Origin: Roseovarius bejariae
GTDB taxonomy: Bacteria > Pseudomonadota > Alphaproteobacteria > Rhodobacterales > Rhodobacteraceae
Direction: 5' to 3'
NCBI RefSeq assembly: GCF_009669325.1
Contig: NZ_SZWE01000001.1
Location: forward strand, 2,237,501-2,301,500
DNA length: 64,000 nt
The notes under the pieces are model-generated. The model was given only the letters and a program-made list of their open reading frames with translations, was not told the DNA's origin and did no database searches. Below, in pieces: positions 25,433-34,493 of this stretch. Position 1 is the stretch's first letter. Every line of letters starts with the position of its first letter. The position numbers and the translations under genes are program-made.

Positions 25433-26536
25433 TCAGCCGATCTTGCCCCTTGGGCCTTCGCCCACCTGCGCACGGTGCAGCATCAGGTGATCGAGCAACA
25501 CGCAGGCCATCATCGCCTCGCCCACCGGCACGGCGCGGATGCCGACGCAGGGATCGTGGCGGCCCTTGGTGACCACTTCGGTCGGGGTGCCGTCCATCTT
25601 GATCGAGCGGCGGGGCGTGAGGATGGAGGAGGTGGGTTTGACGGCGAAGCGCACGACCACGTCCTGCCCCGTGGAGATGCCACCAAGGATGCCGCCCGCG
25701 TGGTTCGAGGAATACTCGGGGCCATTCTCACCCATGAAAATCTCGTCTGCGTTTTCGGTCCCGGTGAGGCGGGCGGCCTCCATCCCTTCGCCGATTTCCA
25801 CGCCTTTCACGGCGTTGATCGACATCATGGCGGCGGCCAGATCGGTATCGAGTTTGCCATAGACCGGCGCGCCAAGGCCCACGGGCACACCGCGTGCCAC
25901 CACTTCGACCTCGGCCCCGACCGAGTTTTTATCCTTGCGGAGTTTTTGCAGGTAAGCTTCCCATTCCGGGGCGGCTTGCGAGTCGGGCAGCCAGAAATCA
26001 TTGGTCTCGATCGCGGCCCAGTCGATGTTGGCGCGGTCGATGGTCATCTCGCCCATGCGGGTCATGTAGCCCTTGATCTGCAACCCCGGCACCAGTTCGC
26101 GAAGGGCCGCGCGGGCGATGCCACCGGCGGCCACGCGGGCCGCGGTTTCGCGGGCCGAACTGCGCCCGCCGCCGCGGTAATCGCGAATCCCGTATTTCTG
26201 GTGGTAGGTGATATCGGCGTGGCCGGGGCGGAAGGTCTGGGCAATCTCGCCATAGTCGCGGGAGCGTTGATCGGTGTTTTCGATCATCAGCTGGATCGAG
26301 GTGCCGGTGGTCTGGCCGTCGAACACGCCCGAGAGGATTTTCACCGCGTCGGGTTCATCCCTTTGCGTGGTGTTCTTGTTCTGGCCGGGGCGGCGCTTGT
26401 CGAGCCATTGCTGCAAGAAGGCCTCGTCCACCGGCACGCCCGGCGGGCAGCCATCGACGGTGGCGCCCAGGGCGGGGCCGTGGCTTTCGCCCCATGTAGT
26501 GACACGAAAGAGATGTCCGAATGTATTGAGGCTCAT
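25433..26536 (-). CDS. aroC: Chorismate synthase
   Basis: AroC converts 5-enolpyruvylshikimate-3-phosphate to chorismate using reduced FMN, the last common step of aromatic amino acid synthesis. The 367-residue length is standard. The three family signatures are all present: [19 protein letters not shown] at residue 17, the [18 protein letters not shown] block near residue 123, and [10 protein letters not shown]...[19 protein letters not shown] near residue 330. AAGGAGC precedes ATG 26536. The gene stands alone, with dabA converging downstream and an MFS gene upstream on the same strand. Confidence 0.96.
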   Translation of the reverse strand: MSLNTFGHLFRVTTWGESHGPALGATVDGCPPGVPVDEAFLQQWLDKRRPGQNKNTTQRDEPDAVKILSGVFDGQTTGTSIQLMIENTDQRSRDYGEIAQTFRPGHADITYHQKYGIRDYRGGGRSSARETAARVAAGGIARAALRELVPGLQIKGYMTRMGEMTIDRANIDWAAIETNDFWLPDSQAAPEWEAYLQKLRKDKNSVGAEVEVVARGVPVGLGAPVYGKLDTDLAAAMMSINAVKGVEIGEGMEAARLTGTENADEIFMGENGPEYSSNHAGGILGGISTGQDVVVRFAVKPTSSILTPRRSIKMDGTPTEVVTKGRHDPCVGIRAVPVGEAMMACVLLDHLMLHRAQVGEGPRGKIG

Positions 26537-26591
26537 GGCGCGGGCTCCTTTGACGCCCTGAGATAGCGGGGCGGTGGCGGGGCCGCAAGCC

Positions 26592-27824
26592 CTAGGCGGG
26601 GGTCAGGCGGGCCTCGCGCACGGGCAGGTGGACAAGGGCCGAGAAGGCCCCCACGCCTATACCGATCCACCAGACCATGGTGTAGTCACCCGTCAGGTCA
26701 TACATCCGGCCCCCCAGCCAGACCCCGAGGAAGCTGCCCAACTGGTGGCTGAAGAAGACGATGCCGTAAAGCGTGCCCATGTAGCGCAGCCCGTAGATAT
26801 GCGCGATCAGGCCCGAGGTCAGCGGCACGGTGGCCAGCCACAGCGCCCCCATGCTGACCGAGAACAGAAGCACGGTGGCAGGGGTCATCGGTGTCATGAT
26901 GAAGGCAGCGGCAACCAGCGTACGCCCGGCATAGATGCCCGCCAGCAAGTATTTCTTGGAATAGCGATTGCCCAGCCATCCCGCTGTCAGGGTGCCAGCG
27001 ACATTGGCGAGGCCGATCACGGCGATGGCGATGGCCCCCAGCGCCGAGGTGGTGGTGATGCCGATGCTGTGCAGCACCCCGCCCGCGGCGATGGGGCCGC
27101 ACATCTCGGTCACGAAGGCGGGGAAATGCGCGGTGATGAAGCCCAGTTGATAGCCGCAGGAGAAAAAGCCGAGGAAGATCAGCGTATAGGACGGATCGCG
27201 GAAGGCTTTGCCGAGGATCTGACCCATGGATTCTTCCAGCTCCGCCCTTGTGGCGGGTTCCGGCGCGCGCATCAGGGGCAGGAACATCAGTGTGGCCAGC
27301 ACGGTTGCGGCAAAGACGATGAAGACCATCTGCCAACTCATCACGCCTAGCAATGCCTCGGCAGCGGGTGGGCCGAAGACTTGCCCGGCGGAGCCTGCGG
27401 CGGTGGCGATGGCAAGGCTCATGGAGCGGTTTTCATCGCTGCTGGCGCGGCCCACGACGGCAAGGATCACACCAAAGCCGGTGCCCGCGATGCCGAAGCC
27501 GACGAGGATTTCGTAGACCTGATGCGCCTCGGGGGTGACGGCGAAGGACGACAGCACCAGACCGGCCGCATAAGTGAATGCGCCGAGGATGATGGCCTTG
27601 CGGTCGCCGATGCGTTCGGCGATGGCGCCGAAGATCGGTTGGCCGATGCCCCATGCGAGGTTCTGAATGGCGATGGCCAGCGAGAACTCGGTGCGGAGCC
27701 AGCCGAATTCCGCGGCGATCGGGATCTGGAACACGCCGAAGGAGGCGCGGATCGCGAAGGAGACCAGCATGATGATGCAGCCCGCAATCAGCACGGGCGT
27801 AAAGAGGGGAGTGGATTTTTGCAT
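26592..27824 (-). CDS. Major facilitator superfamily transporter
   Basis: This is an inner-membrane secondary transporter of 410 residues with 12 predicted helices. The loop after helix two reads [13 protein letters not shown], the MFS motif A form, and a similar [10 protein letters not shown] motif appears in the second half. The overall pattern ([30 protein letters not shown]) resembles monocarboxylate/oxalate-type and YbfB-like MFS proteins. No neighbour hints at a substrate. GAGGA lies upstream of ATG 27824. It is divergent from zapE, 136 bp apart. Confidence 0.85.
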   Translation of the reverse strand: MQKSTPLFTPVLIAGCIIMLVSFAIRASFGVFQIPIAAEFGWLRTEFSLAIAIQNLAWGIGQPIFGAIAERIGDRKAIILGAFTYAAGLVLSSFAVTPEAHQVYEILVGFGIAGTGFGVILAVVGRASSDENRSMSLAIATAAGSAGQVFGPPAAEALLGVMSWQMVFIVFAATVLATLMFLPLMRAPEPATRAELEESMGQILGKAFRDPSYTLIFLGFFSCGYQLGFITAHFPAFVTEMCGPIAAGGVLHSIGITTTSALGAIAIAVIGLANVAGTLTAGWLGNRYSKKYLLAGIYAGRTLVAAAFIMTPMTPATVLLFSVSMGALWLATVPLTSGLIAHIYGLRYMGTLYGIVFFSHQLGSFLGVWLGGRMYDLTGDYTMVWWIGIGVGAFSALVHLPVREARLTPA

Positions 27825-27960
27825 GGTCTGTCCTCGGTTCGCCGCGCGCAGTTTAGGTGTTTTGAGGGAGTGGTCAAATTCACGGTTGTGATGGACGGTA
27901 TCAGCAATCCTGACGCGGCGGGTTCTTCCCTTGTCATGGGCGGTGCGCTATGGCGGGGAA

Positions 27961-29031
27961 ATGGAACGCGTGAGTGAAAGATATGCCCGGCTGGTGGCCG
28001 AGGGCACGTTGGAAGCCGACTCTGCGCAAGAGTCCGTGCTGGCCGAGTTCGAGCGGATTCGCGAAGGTTTGTTGCAGCCGGTGAAGCGTGGCTGGTTCCG
28101 GCGCGCCGCGGCCCCCGAGATCAAGGGGCTGTACCTTTGGGGGGGCGTGGGGCGTGGCAAATCCATGTTGATGGATTTGTTCGTGGACGGTTTGGAGGTG
28201 CCCAACAGGCGGGTGCATTTCCATGCCTTCATGCAGGAAATCCATTCCGGTATGCACAAGGCGCGCGCCGAGGGGGTGGAAGATGCCCTTGCCCCGGTGG
28301 CCAATGCGGTGATCGAGGAGGTTCGTGTGCTGGCCTTCGACGAGATGCAGATCACCGACATCACCGATGCGATGATCGTGGGGCGACTTTTCGAGGCGCT
28401 GTTCGAGGCCGGGGTTGTCGTGGTGACGACCAGTAACCGGGTGCCCGATGACCTGTACAAGGACGGGCTGAACCGGCAGTTGTTCCTGCCCTTCATCGAC
28501 CTTTTGAAAGAACGGATGGTGGTGCACGAGATGGTCAGCCCCACCGATTACCGTCAGGATCGGCTGGCCGGCTCACCCACCTATTTCGCGCCCTTGGGGC
28601 CAGAGGCGCGGGCGCAGATCGAAGAGGTCTGGCAAGACCTGACCGATGGGCAGGGCGGGGAGCCACTGACCCTGCATGTGAAAAAGCGCGAGGTGGAGAT
28701 TCCGGCGTTCCGAAACGGTGTGGCGCGGGCCTCGTTCTATGATCTGTGCGGCAAGCCGCTTGGCCCGGCGGATTACCTTGCCCTGGCGAATGCCGCGCGG
28801 GTTCTGGTGCTGGAGAATGTGCCGCGCCTGAGCCGCTCGAATTTCAACGAGGCCAAGCGCTTCGTCACCCTGATTGATGCCCTGTACGAGGCCAAGGTGC
28901 GGCTGATCTGCTCGGCGGCGGCGGAACCGGAGTATCTATACGTCGAAGGCGAAGGCAGTTTCGAGTTCGAGCGCACCGCCAGCCGATTGCGCGAGATGCA
29001 ATCGGAAGGCTGGGGGCGTGAGGAGGGGTAA
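27961..29031 (+). CDS. zapE: Cell division protein ZapE (AFG1-like ATPase)
   Basis: This is a P-loop ATPase of 356 residues. In E. coli ZapE modulates Z-ring stability; mitochondrial relatives (AFG1/LACE1) handle protein quality control. The Walker A is LWGGVGRGKSML near residue 60, followed by FHAFMQEIHSGMHKAR, the Walker B LAFDEMQITDITDAMI and VTTSNRVPDDLYKDGLNRQLFLPFI. All these match ZapE in order. ATG 27961 follows GGCGGGGA. It stands alone, with an aminotransferase gene 72 bp downstream. Confidence 0.92.
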   Translation: MERVSERYARLVAEGTLEADSAQESVLAEFERIREGLLQPVKRGWFRRAAAPEIKGLYLWGGVGRGKSMLMDLFVDGLEVPNRRVHFHAFMQEIHSGMHKARAEGVEDALAPVANAVIEEVRVLAFDEMQITDITDAMIVGRLFEALFEAGVVVVTTSNRVPDDLYKDGLNRQLFLPFIDLLKERMVVHEMVSPTDYRQDRLAGSPTYFAPLGPEARAQIEEVWQDLTDGQGGEPLTLHVKKREVEIPAFRNGVARASFYDLCGKPLGPADYLALANAARVLVLENVPRLSRSNFNEAKRFVTLIDALYEAKVRLICSAAAEPEYLYVEGEGSFEFERTASRLREMQSEGWGREEG

Positions 29032-29103
29032 GCCCTCTGGACTTGGCGGCGGCGTGGTGTCAGGATTTGATCAAATCCGAGACTCAGCCCAAGGAGCGGC
29101 CCC

Positions 29104-30453
29104 ATGAAAGACGACAATTTCCTGCGCGAGATGAACGCCCGGCACCTGTGGCACCCCATGGGCCATCCGGGAGATGCCCAGAAGAACGCCCCCAAGATCA
29201 TCAAGGGCGCCGAAGGTGTCGAGATCATCGACCTTGACGGCCACCGCGCGGTGGATGCCGTCGGCGGCCTGTGGTGTGTGAACCTTGGCTATTCCAATGA
29301 CGCGGTGAAGCAGGCGATCTCGGACCAGCTTTGGGAGTTGCCCTATTACTCGGCCTTTGCGGGCACCTCGAACCCGGCGGCGATCGAAGCCTCCTACGCG
29401 GTGCAGGAGTTCTTTGCCGAGGATGGCATGAGCCGGGTCTTTTTCACCTCGGGCGGGTCGGACAGCGTGGATACGGCCCTGCGCATGGCGCGGCAGTATC
29501 ACCGCCTGCGCGGGGAGCCGACACGCACCAAGTTCCTGAGCCTCAAGAAGGGCTATCATGGCACCCATTGGGGCGGGGCGAGCGTGAACGGCAACAATCG
29601 CTTCCGCATCACCTATGAGCCGCTTTTGCCGGGCTGTTTCCACCTGCCCAGCCCCTATACCTATCGCAACCCGTTCAATGAAACGGACCCTGCCAAGTTG
29701 GCCGAAAACATCGCGGCGGCCATGGTGGACGAGATCGAGTTTCAGGATCCCAGCACCATTGCCGCCTTCATCATGGAGCCGATCCAGGGCGCGGGCGGGG
29801 TGATCGTGCCCGATGCCTCGTTCATGAAGCACATGCGCGAGGTCTGTGACCGTTACGGTATCCTGTTGATCAGCGACGAGGTGATCTGTGGCTTTGGCCG
29901 GACGGGCGATTGGACCGGCGCGCGGCATTGGGGCGTGAAGCCCGATATGATGACCGTCGCCAAGGGGATCACCAGCGGCTATTTCCCGGTAGGCGGAGTC
30001 TTGTTGTCCGACAAGGTGGCGGATGTTTTTGAAAGCGCGGGGCCGGAGGGATCAATCTGGACCGGCTATACCTATTCGGCGCATCCCGTGGGGGCGGCGG
30101 CTGTGGTGGCTTGTCTGAGCGAAACCCAGCGACTGGACACCAAGAGCAACGCGGCGGCACGCGGGACGCAGCTTTATGACGGTGTGTGCAAGCTGGCCGA
30201 GAAATACGACATCATCGGTGATGTGCGGGGTGGTCATGGGTTGATGACCGGGATCGAACTGGTCAGTGACCGCGCGGCCAAGACGCCGATGGATGCCGAG
30301 ACCATGAAGCGTGTGCACCAGACGGCCTATGAGGCCGGGGCCATGGTGCGTCTGGGGGCGCATAACATCCTGATGTCACCGCCCCTGACCATTACCGAAG
30401 CCGAGGTGGACCGGATCATCGCGGCGCTTGATAAAGGGTTCGCCGCGGCGTGA
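29104..30453 (+). CDS. Class III omega-aminotransferase
   Basis: This is a PLP-dependent aminotransferase of 449 residues. The fold-type I motifs are FFTSGGSDSVDTALRMARQYH (cofactor phosphate site), GYHGTHWGGAS, LLISDEVICGFGRTG and the PLP lysine in MTVAKGITSGYFPVGG. It resembles the pyruvate-dependent omega-transaminases of Ruegeria and relatives that accept diverse amines, polyamines or beta-amino acids. It is not the taurine enzyme, which is encoded at 48.5 kb. AAGGAG (29092-29097) precedes ATG 29104. Amine donor unknown. Confidence 0.88.
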   Translation: MKDDNFLREMNARHLWHPMGHPGDAQKNAPKIIKGAEGVEIIDLDGHRAVDAVGGLWCVNLGYSNDAVKQAISDQLWELPYYSAFAGTSNPAAIEASYAVQEFFAEDGMSRVFFTSGGSDSVDTALRMARQYHRLRGEPTRTKFLSLKKGYHGTHWGGASVNGNNRFRITYEPLLPGCFHLPSPYTYRNPFNETDPAKLAENIAAAMVDEIEFQDPSTIAAFIMEPIQGAGGVIVPDASFMKHMREVCDRYGILLISDEVICGFGRTGDWTGARHWGVKPDMMTVAKGITSGYFPVGGVLLSDKVADVFESAGPEGSIWTGYTYSAHPVGAAAVVACLSETQRLDTKSNAAARGTQLYDGVCKLAEKYDIIGDVRGGHGLMTGIELVSDRAAKTPMDAETMKRVHQTAYEAGAMVRLGAHNILMSPPLTITEAEVDRIIAALDKGFAAA

Positions 30454-30457
30454 TGCG

Positions 30458-30486
30458 GTCAGGTGCGCAGAGATTGCGCACCTGAC
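30458..30486. terminator. Bidirectional hairpin between convergent genes
   Basis: A perfect 12-bp stem (GTCAGGTGCGCA at 30458-30469 with TGCGCACCTGAC at 30475-30486) and a GAGAT loop fill the 45-bp gap between the aminotransferase stop and the convergent coiled-coil gene. There is no T-run on either side, so it may act as a shared 3' end barrier. Confidence 0.6.
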
Positions 30487-30498
30487 GCTCCGTGGTTT

Positions 30499-30786
30499 TC
30501 AGGTGAAACGTTTCCACGCATCCTGCATGGCCTTGGTCATCTCGTCCCAGGCCTTGTCGGCGCCTGCCTTGACGTCGTTCCAAGCCGCGCTTTGGGAGTT
30601 CTGAAGCTCTTTGAGCTTTGTTTCCATCTCGTCGCGTTGCTTGCGCAGTTCCTTGATCTGGTCTTGGTACTTCAGTTGCGCGTCGGCATGGGCCTCTTGC
30701 GCCTGGGCGCGCATCTTGTCGATGTTGGCCTGCCATTCATCGAGTTGTGCCTTGAGCTTCTTTTCGTATGTGTCTTTGTCCGCCAT
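30499..30786 (-). CDS. Small coiled-coil protein (sll1863-like stress family)
   Basis: This is a 95-residue, highly charged protein with heptad-like spacing over nearly its whole length (KKLKAQLDEWQANIDKMRAQAQ...LKYQDQIKELRKQRDEMETKLKELQ), so a long coiled coil is predicted. The last third (AWNDVKAGADKAWDEMTKAMQDAWKRF) resembles the sll1863-type stress-response domain found in small cyanobacterial and proteobacterial proteins. It has no signal peptide or membrane segment. AAAGGATTTACCC lies before the start. The function is not established. Confidence 0.75.
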   Translation of the reverse strand: MADKDTYEKKLKAQLDEWQANIDKMRAQAQEAHADAQLKYQDQIKELRKQRDEMETKLKELQNSQSAAWNDVKAGADKAWDEMTKAMQDAWKRFT

Positions 30787-30898
30787 GGGTAAATCCTTTC
30801 GTTCAATTGCAGGTCGGCCGTGTTGCGGCCTGCCTCATAGGGAGAGGTAAGAGCGCGGTTCGCGTTCATCAACCGGCTGCGGCAAAGGCACCATAGCA

Positions 30899-30927
30899 CG
30901 AAAAAGGGCCGGCGCATGGCCGGCCCT
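30899..30927 (-). terminator. Intrinsic terminator of the alanine symporter gene
   Basis: AGGGCCGGC (30905-30913) pairs with GCCGGCCCT (30919-30927). Read on the minus strand the stem is followed by TTTTTCG, a standard rho-independent terminator 25 bp beyond the symporter stop. Confidence 0.85.
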
Positions 30928-30951
30928 GTTCAGGTTCTCAGGTGTCGTGCC

Positions 30952-32493
30952 CTATTTGAACTTCTTGATTTCCCCGGAACGCAAACGCGCCGTGTAGCTT
31001 TGCAATTCGCGCTTCACGATGGGCATCAGGAAGTAGAGGCCGAAGACGTTGACCACGGCCATGGCAAAGATCGCGGCATCCGAGAAATCGATGACCGGGC
31101 CGAGGTTGGCCGAGGCGCCGATGACAACGAAGATGCAGAAGATGACCTTGAATGCGATCTCTTTGCCCTGACCTTCGCCGAACAGGTAGGTCCAGGCCTT
31201 GAGGCCATAGTAGGACCAGCTGATCATTGTCGAGAAGGCGAAAAGAACCACCGCAAGGGCCAGCACGAAGGGGAACCAGGTGAACGCCGTGGCGAAGGCT
31301 GCCGAGGTCAGGCTGACGCCGGTGTTGCCATCAACGGTTTGCAGCATCCCGCCTTCGGTGGCGATATAGAGGCCGGTTTCGGCATCCACGACCAGTTGGC
31401 CCGAGATGATGATCACGAGCGCGGTCATGGTGCAGATCACGACGGTATCGATGAAAGGTTCAAGCAGAGATACGAAGCCTTCGGTGATCGGCTCCTTGGT
31501 GCGCACCGCCGAGTGGGCGATGGCGGCAGACCCGACGCCCGCTTCGTTCGAGAAGGCAGCACGTTTGAAGCCCTGAATCAGCGCGCCGACCATGCCGCCC
31601 GCCACGCCGAGCCCGGTGAAGGCCCCTGCAAAGATTTGCCCGAAGGCCCAGCCGATCATGTCGGCATTGGCGATGATGATGACCAGAGCGGCCAGCACGT
31701 ACATCACCCCCATGAAGGGCACGACCTTTTCGGTCACGCGGGCAATGGATTTGAGCCCGCCGATGATCACGAGGAACACGACAGTGGCAAAGATCACGCC
31801 GGTGATCCAGCCCGGGTAGTCGCCCAGGATGCCGCTGATTTGCTGGTGGGCCTGGTTGGCCTGGAACATGTTGCCGCCGCCAAGTGCGCCAAGGATACAG
31901 AAGATCGAGAACATCACCGCCAGAATCTTGCCGCCCGGCAGGCCGCGCTCGGCGAAGCCCTTGGTGAGGTAATACATCGGGCCACCCGAAACGGTCCCGT
32001 CTTCGTATTCGTTGCGGTATTTCACGCCCAGCGTACATTCGGTGAATTTCGAGGCCATGCCCATGAGGCCCGCAAGGATCATCCAGAAGGTCGCGCCGGG
32101 GCCGCCGATACCGATGGCCACGGCCACACCGGCGATGTTGCCAAGGCCGACGGTGCCCGAAAGCGCGGTGGCGAGGGCCTGAAAGTGACTGACCTCACCC
32201 GCGTCGTTGGGGTCGGAATAATCACCTTTCACCAGCGAGATCGCGTGGCCGAAGCTACGGAACTGCACGAAGACGAAGTAGAGGGTGAAAACACTGGCGG
32301 CGACCACCAGCCATGCCACGATCCACGGGAAAGAGGTGCCGGGAAAGGGGCTGAAGATGAAGCTGACGAACCAGCCGGTGGAGCTTGCGAAAAGGTCATT
32401 GACCTTTTCATCGATGGACTGCGCGAAGGCGGGGGCGGACAGAAGGCTGAGGCCCAGACCCGTGGCAGCCGCGCGGTTGAACGTGCGGAACAT
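30952..32493 (-). CDS. Alanine/glycine:cation symporter (AGCS family)
   Basis: This is an inner-membrane sodium-coupled importer of small amino acids, 513 residues with about 11 membrane helices. The family blocks are visible: [33 protein letters not shown] near residue 110 (the AGCS signature), [26 protein letters not shown] and [21 protein letters not shown]. An N-terminal stretch ending APAFAQ looks like a cleavable signal, as in many AGCS proteins. It follows a universal stress protein gene by 24 bases, so the two form an operon. Alanine is a product of taurine transamination, a possible metabolic link. Confidence 0.9.
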   Translation of the reverse strand: MFRTFNRAAATGLGLSLLSAPAFAQSIDEKVNDLFASSTGWFVSFIFSPFPGTSFPWIVAWLVVAASVFTLYFVFVQFRSFGHAISLVKGDYSDPNDAGEVSHFQALATALSGTVGLGNIAGVAVAIGIGGPGATFWMILAGLMGMASKFTECTLGVKYRNEYEDGTVSGGPMYYLTKGFAERGLPGGKILAVMFSIFCILGALGGGNMFQANQAHQQISGILGDYPGWITGVIFATVVFLVIIGGLKSIARVTEKVVPFMGVMYVLAALVIIIANADMIGWAFGQIFAGAFTGLGVAGGMVGALIQGFKRAAFSNEAGVGSAAIAHSAVRTKEPITEGFVSLLEPFIDTVVICTMTALVIIISGQLVVDAETGLYIATEGGMLQTVDGNTGVSLTSAAFATAFTWFPFVLALAVVLFAFSTMISWSYYGLKAWTYLFGEGQGKEIAFKVIFCIFVVIGASANLGPVIDFSDAAIFAMAVVNVFGLYFLMPIVKRELQSYTARLRSGEIKKFK

Positions 32494-32517
32494 GATGACT
32501 ATCCCTGATCTATTTTT

Positions 32518-32952
32518 TTAAGGAACGATGGTGCAGGGCACCGGTGACGTCTGGACAAGTGCGCTTGCCACCGAGCCGAAAACCCGGGCCCCCATTTGCG
32601 AGTGGCCGTTGCGACCGATGAACATCTGTGCTGCGCCATTGTCTTTGGCGATGCTGCACAGGACGTCGGCGATCTTGCCGTATTTGATGACGGTCTCGAT
32701 CTCGGCACCTTTGCCCGAAACCTCTTTGACGACCGGCGCCATGAGGGCACTTTCCGCGCGCTCAAGTTCTTCTTTGCGGCGCTTGTGGCGCTCTTCAAGT
32801 TCCGTCGGTGTCAGGAACGAATAGGGCGACCACTCAAGGACATGGGCGATCACGACAGATCCCCCCTGCGCGGCGGCGCGTTCGATGGCAAAGTCGAGGG
32901 CGCGGCGTGCCCCCTCGCTGCCGTCATAACCGACGACGAATTTTCCGGACAT
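32518..32952 (-). CDS. Universal stress protein (UspA family)
   Basis: This is a 144-residue single-domain Usp. It begins KFVVGYDGSEGARRALDFAIERA and ends with the nucleotide-binding loop FIGRNGHSQMGARVFGSVASALVQTSPVPCTIV, a form of the G-2x-G-9x-G(S/T) motif of ATP-binding Usps. GAGGGAG precedes ATG 32952; the longer frame from 33000 has no ribosome-binding site. It is co-oriented with the AGCS symporter 24 bases downstream. Usp proteins beside amino-acid transporters often act as regulators of the transporter, which is inference here. Confidence 0.88.
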   Translation of the reverse strand: MSGKFVVGYDGSEGARRALDFAIERAAAQGGSVVIAHVLEWSPYSFLTPTELEERHKRRKEELERAESALMAPVVKEVSGKGAEIETVIKYGKIADVLCSIAKDNGAAQMFIGRNGHSQMGARVFGSVASALVQTSPVPCTIVP

Positions 32953-33344
32953 GTTTTCACTCCCTCGTTGTGTGAATGTCGCTTGAATGGGGTGCGACAT
33001 GGTGCCTCATAATATCACCGATTGTGATGCTACATTTCCCGAAATTTGATATTTTACAGGTCGAAACGCGCCATAATTGGGAAGGCTGCGTCACAATCGG
33101 CTAAAATTGTGAAAAAATGCAGTATCTTCGAGTCGGAGCGCCCCTTCGAAACGGCCTGTTCTCAGGCGGTGCCTTGGCAAGGCGATTCATGGTGCCGTGC
33201 GGTCTGACATTGATCACCGGACGTCCTATGGTTGCGCTGGAGGCATGAATTTGCACAACGTCTTGGAAGAGACGGCGCGCGGTGGCATTGAAATTTGGTC
33301 GGTGTTGGGCGCATATGTCAGGAAGTGCCAGAGGAGAACGCCCC
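32953..33344. promoter_or_regulatory. Divergent promoter region, usp operon and phosphatase-like gene
   Basis: No gene is seen in these 392 bases. They hold several inverted repeats: ATCAC-N5-GTGAT (33014-33028), ATTTC-CC-GAAAT inside ATTTCCCGAAATTTG (33034-33048), and TCACAAT-N8-ATTGTGA (33091-33112). The dense palindromes in an AT-richer patch suggest one or more operator sites for the usp-symporter operon. Confidence 0.5.
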
Positions 33345-33761
33345 ATGGATGCCCGCAAGCTATCTGACGAATTTTCGGTTTCACCGCAGGTTGATGCAAG
33401 TGAGATGGACGAGATCGTGCAAGCCGGGTTCAAGTCGATCTTGTGCAATCGCCCAGATGGCGAGGAATACGGCCAGCCCGAGTATGATGACGTGGCCAAG
33501 GCCGCCGAGGCGGCGGGGCTTGAGGTGCGCAGCGTGCCGATTGTCTCGGGCATGGTCACCCCGCAGGCGGCTCAGGATTTTGCGCAGGCGTTGGAAGACA
33601 TGCCCAAGCCCATTCTCGCCTATTGCCGGACCGGGACGCGCTGTACCATGTTGTGGAGCCTTGTGAAGTTCGACGATCTGGGCGGTGACGCGATCCTGAA
33701 GGCCACGCAAGAGGCGGGCTATGACATGGGCGGGCTTGTGCGGCAGTTGCAGGCGCGCTGA
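33345..33761 (+). CDS. TIGR01244-type phosphatase/sulfurtransferase-like protein
   Basis: This 138-residue protein of the dual-specificity-phosphatase fold belongs to the family annotated as TIGR01244 or beta-lactamase-hydrolase-like. The signature is ILAYCRTGTRCTMLW, a C-x4-R phosphate or sulfur binding loop near residue 95, with FKSILCNRPDGEE near residue 25. Relatives appear as domains fused to the sulfide-responsive Blh hydrolase, so a role in sulfur metabolism is possible. GAGGAG lies 8 bases before ATG 33345. The next gene starts 6 bases after its stop. Confidence 0.8.
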   Translation: MDARKLSDEFSVSPQVDASEMDEIVQAGFKSILCNRPDGEEYGQPEYDDVAKAAEAAGLEVRSVPIVSGMVTPQAAQDFAQALEDMPKPILAYCRTGTRCTMLWSLVKFDDLGGDAILKATQEAGYDMGGLVRQLQAR

Positions 33762-33767
33762 GGTGTC

Positions 33768-34490
33768 ATGAGCGATTGGATTGCCATTGGACGTCGCGCC
33801 GGTGCGGGCGTTGTTGCCCACGCCATGCGGGGGGCGACTTGGCTTTCAGCGGCGCAGGCTGCGGACGAGGCCGGGGCCTTGGCGGGATTGGGCCAGGGCG
33901 ACGGCAAACTTGTGCGCATCGGTGATGGCACGCCCGACGCGCTGCCGGCGCCGGTCTTGCCCAAGGGCGGTGCGACTTGTCCGGCCCTGACACAAGATTC
34001 CCCGCCGGATGTTATCGGTGCCTGGGTGCGAATTTGGATTGCCGGGTTTCTGGCCAGCCGGGAAAACTGGGACGGGATCATTTGCGCGCAAGAGGGCGGT
34101 ATCAGTCATTGGTTGCATATCAGTGCCGATGAGGTGGTGAGCTGTCAGAGCTTCCTGACCCCACGTCTGAACGATGCCTTGGGCGGGGCGGATTGCCCGG
34201 ACGACACCGCATTGGCCGATAGCCTGAGCCGCCCCGAGCGCTTGGCCGCGCATCTGCGCGCGGCAGAGGTGGCCGGGAACGCCGGGGCGCTGACCGGGCA
34301 TTTGATCGGCGCCGAACTGGCCGCCGCGCGGGCCTATTGGTTGGGGCAGCAGGTGGCGGTGATCGGTGACAGGTTGGGCTATTCCGGGGCCTTGCGGGCG
34401 CAGGGCGTACCCGTCGAGGAGGCCGAGACGGAGGCGCTGGAGCCCTTGGGCTTGCAGGCCTTGGGGACGCGGTTGGGCTTGGCCGGGTAG
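33768..34490 (+). CDS. 2-dehydro-3-deoxygalactonokinase-like protein, N-terminally reduced
   Basis: The 240-residue sequence matches the C-terminal part of DgoK kinases (IAGFLASRENWDGIICAQEGGISHWLHISADEVVSCQSFLTPRL, LTGHLIGAELAAARAYWLGQQVAVIGD). DgoK proteins usually have about 290 residues and begin with an ATP-phosphate loop of the form xxDWGTxxxRA. Here the start reads DWIAIGRRAGAGVVAHAMRG, with the aspartate-glycine-threonine core gone. The PGTHxKW region is EGGISHW. It may therefore have lost kinase activity or changed its reaction. It follows the phosphatase-like gene by 6 bases and nearly touches the convergent peptidase gene. Confidence 0.7.
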   Translation: MSDWIAIGRRAGAGVVAHAMRGATWLSAAQAADEAGALAGLGQGDGKLVRIGDGTPDALPAPVLPKGGATCPALTQDSPPDVIGAWVRIWIAGFLASRENWDGIICAQEGGISHWLHISADEVVSCQSFLTPRLNDALGGADCPDDTALADSLSRPERLAAHLRAAEVAGNAGALTGHLIGAELAAARAYWLGQQVAVIGDRLGYSGALRAQGVPVEEAETEALEPLGLQALGTRLGLAG

Positions 34491-34493
34491 GGC

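Noticed and set aside
29104..30453. Second taurine aminotransferase
   Set aside because: The N terminus and motifs fit a broad omega-transaminase; the true Tpa is at 48497-49879.
30916..32508. A 530-codon frame opposite the alanine symporter gene
   Set aside because: It is His/Asp/Gly-rich, has no recognisable motif and mirrors a clear AGCS gene on the other strand; typical antisense shadow in GC-rich DNA.
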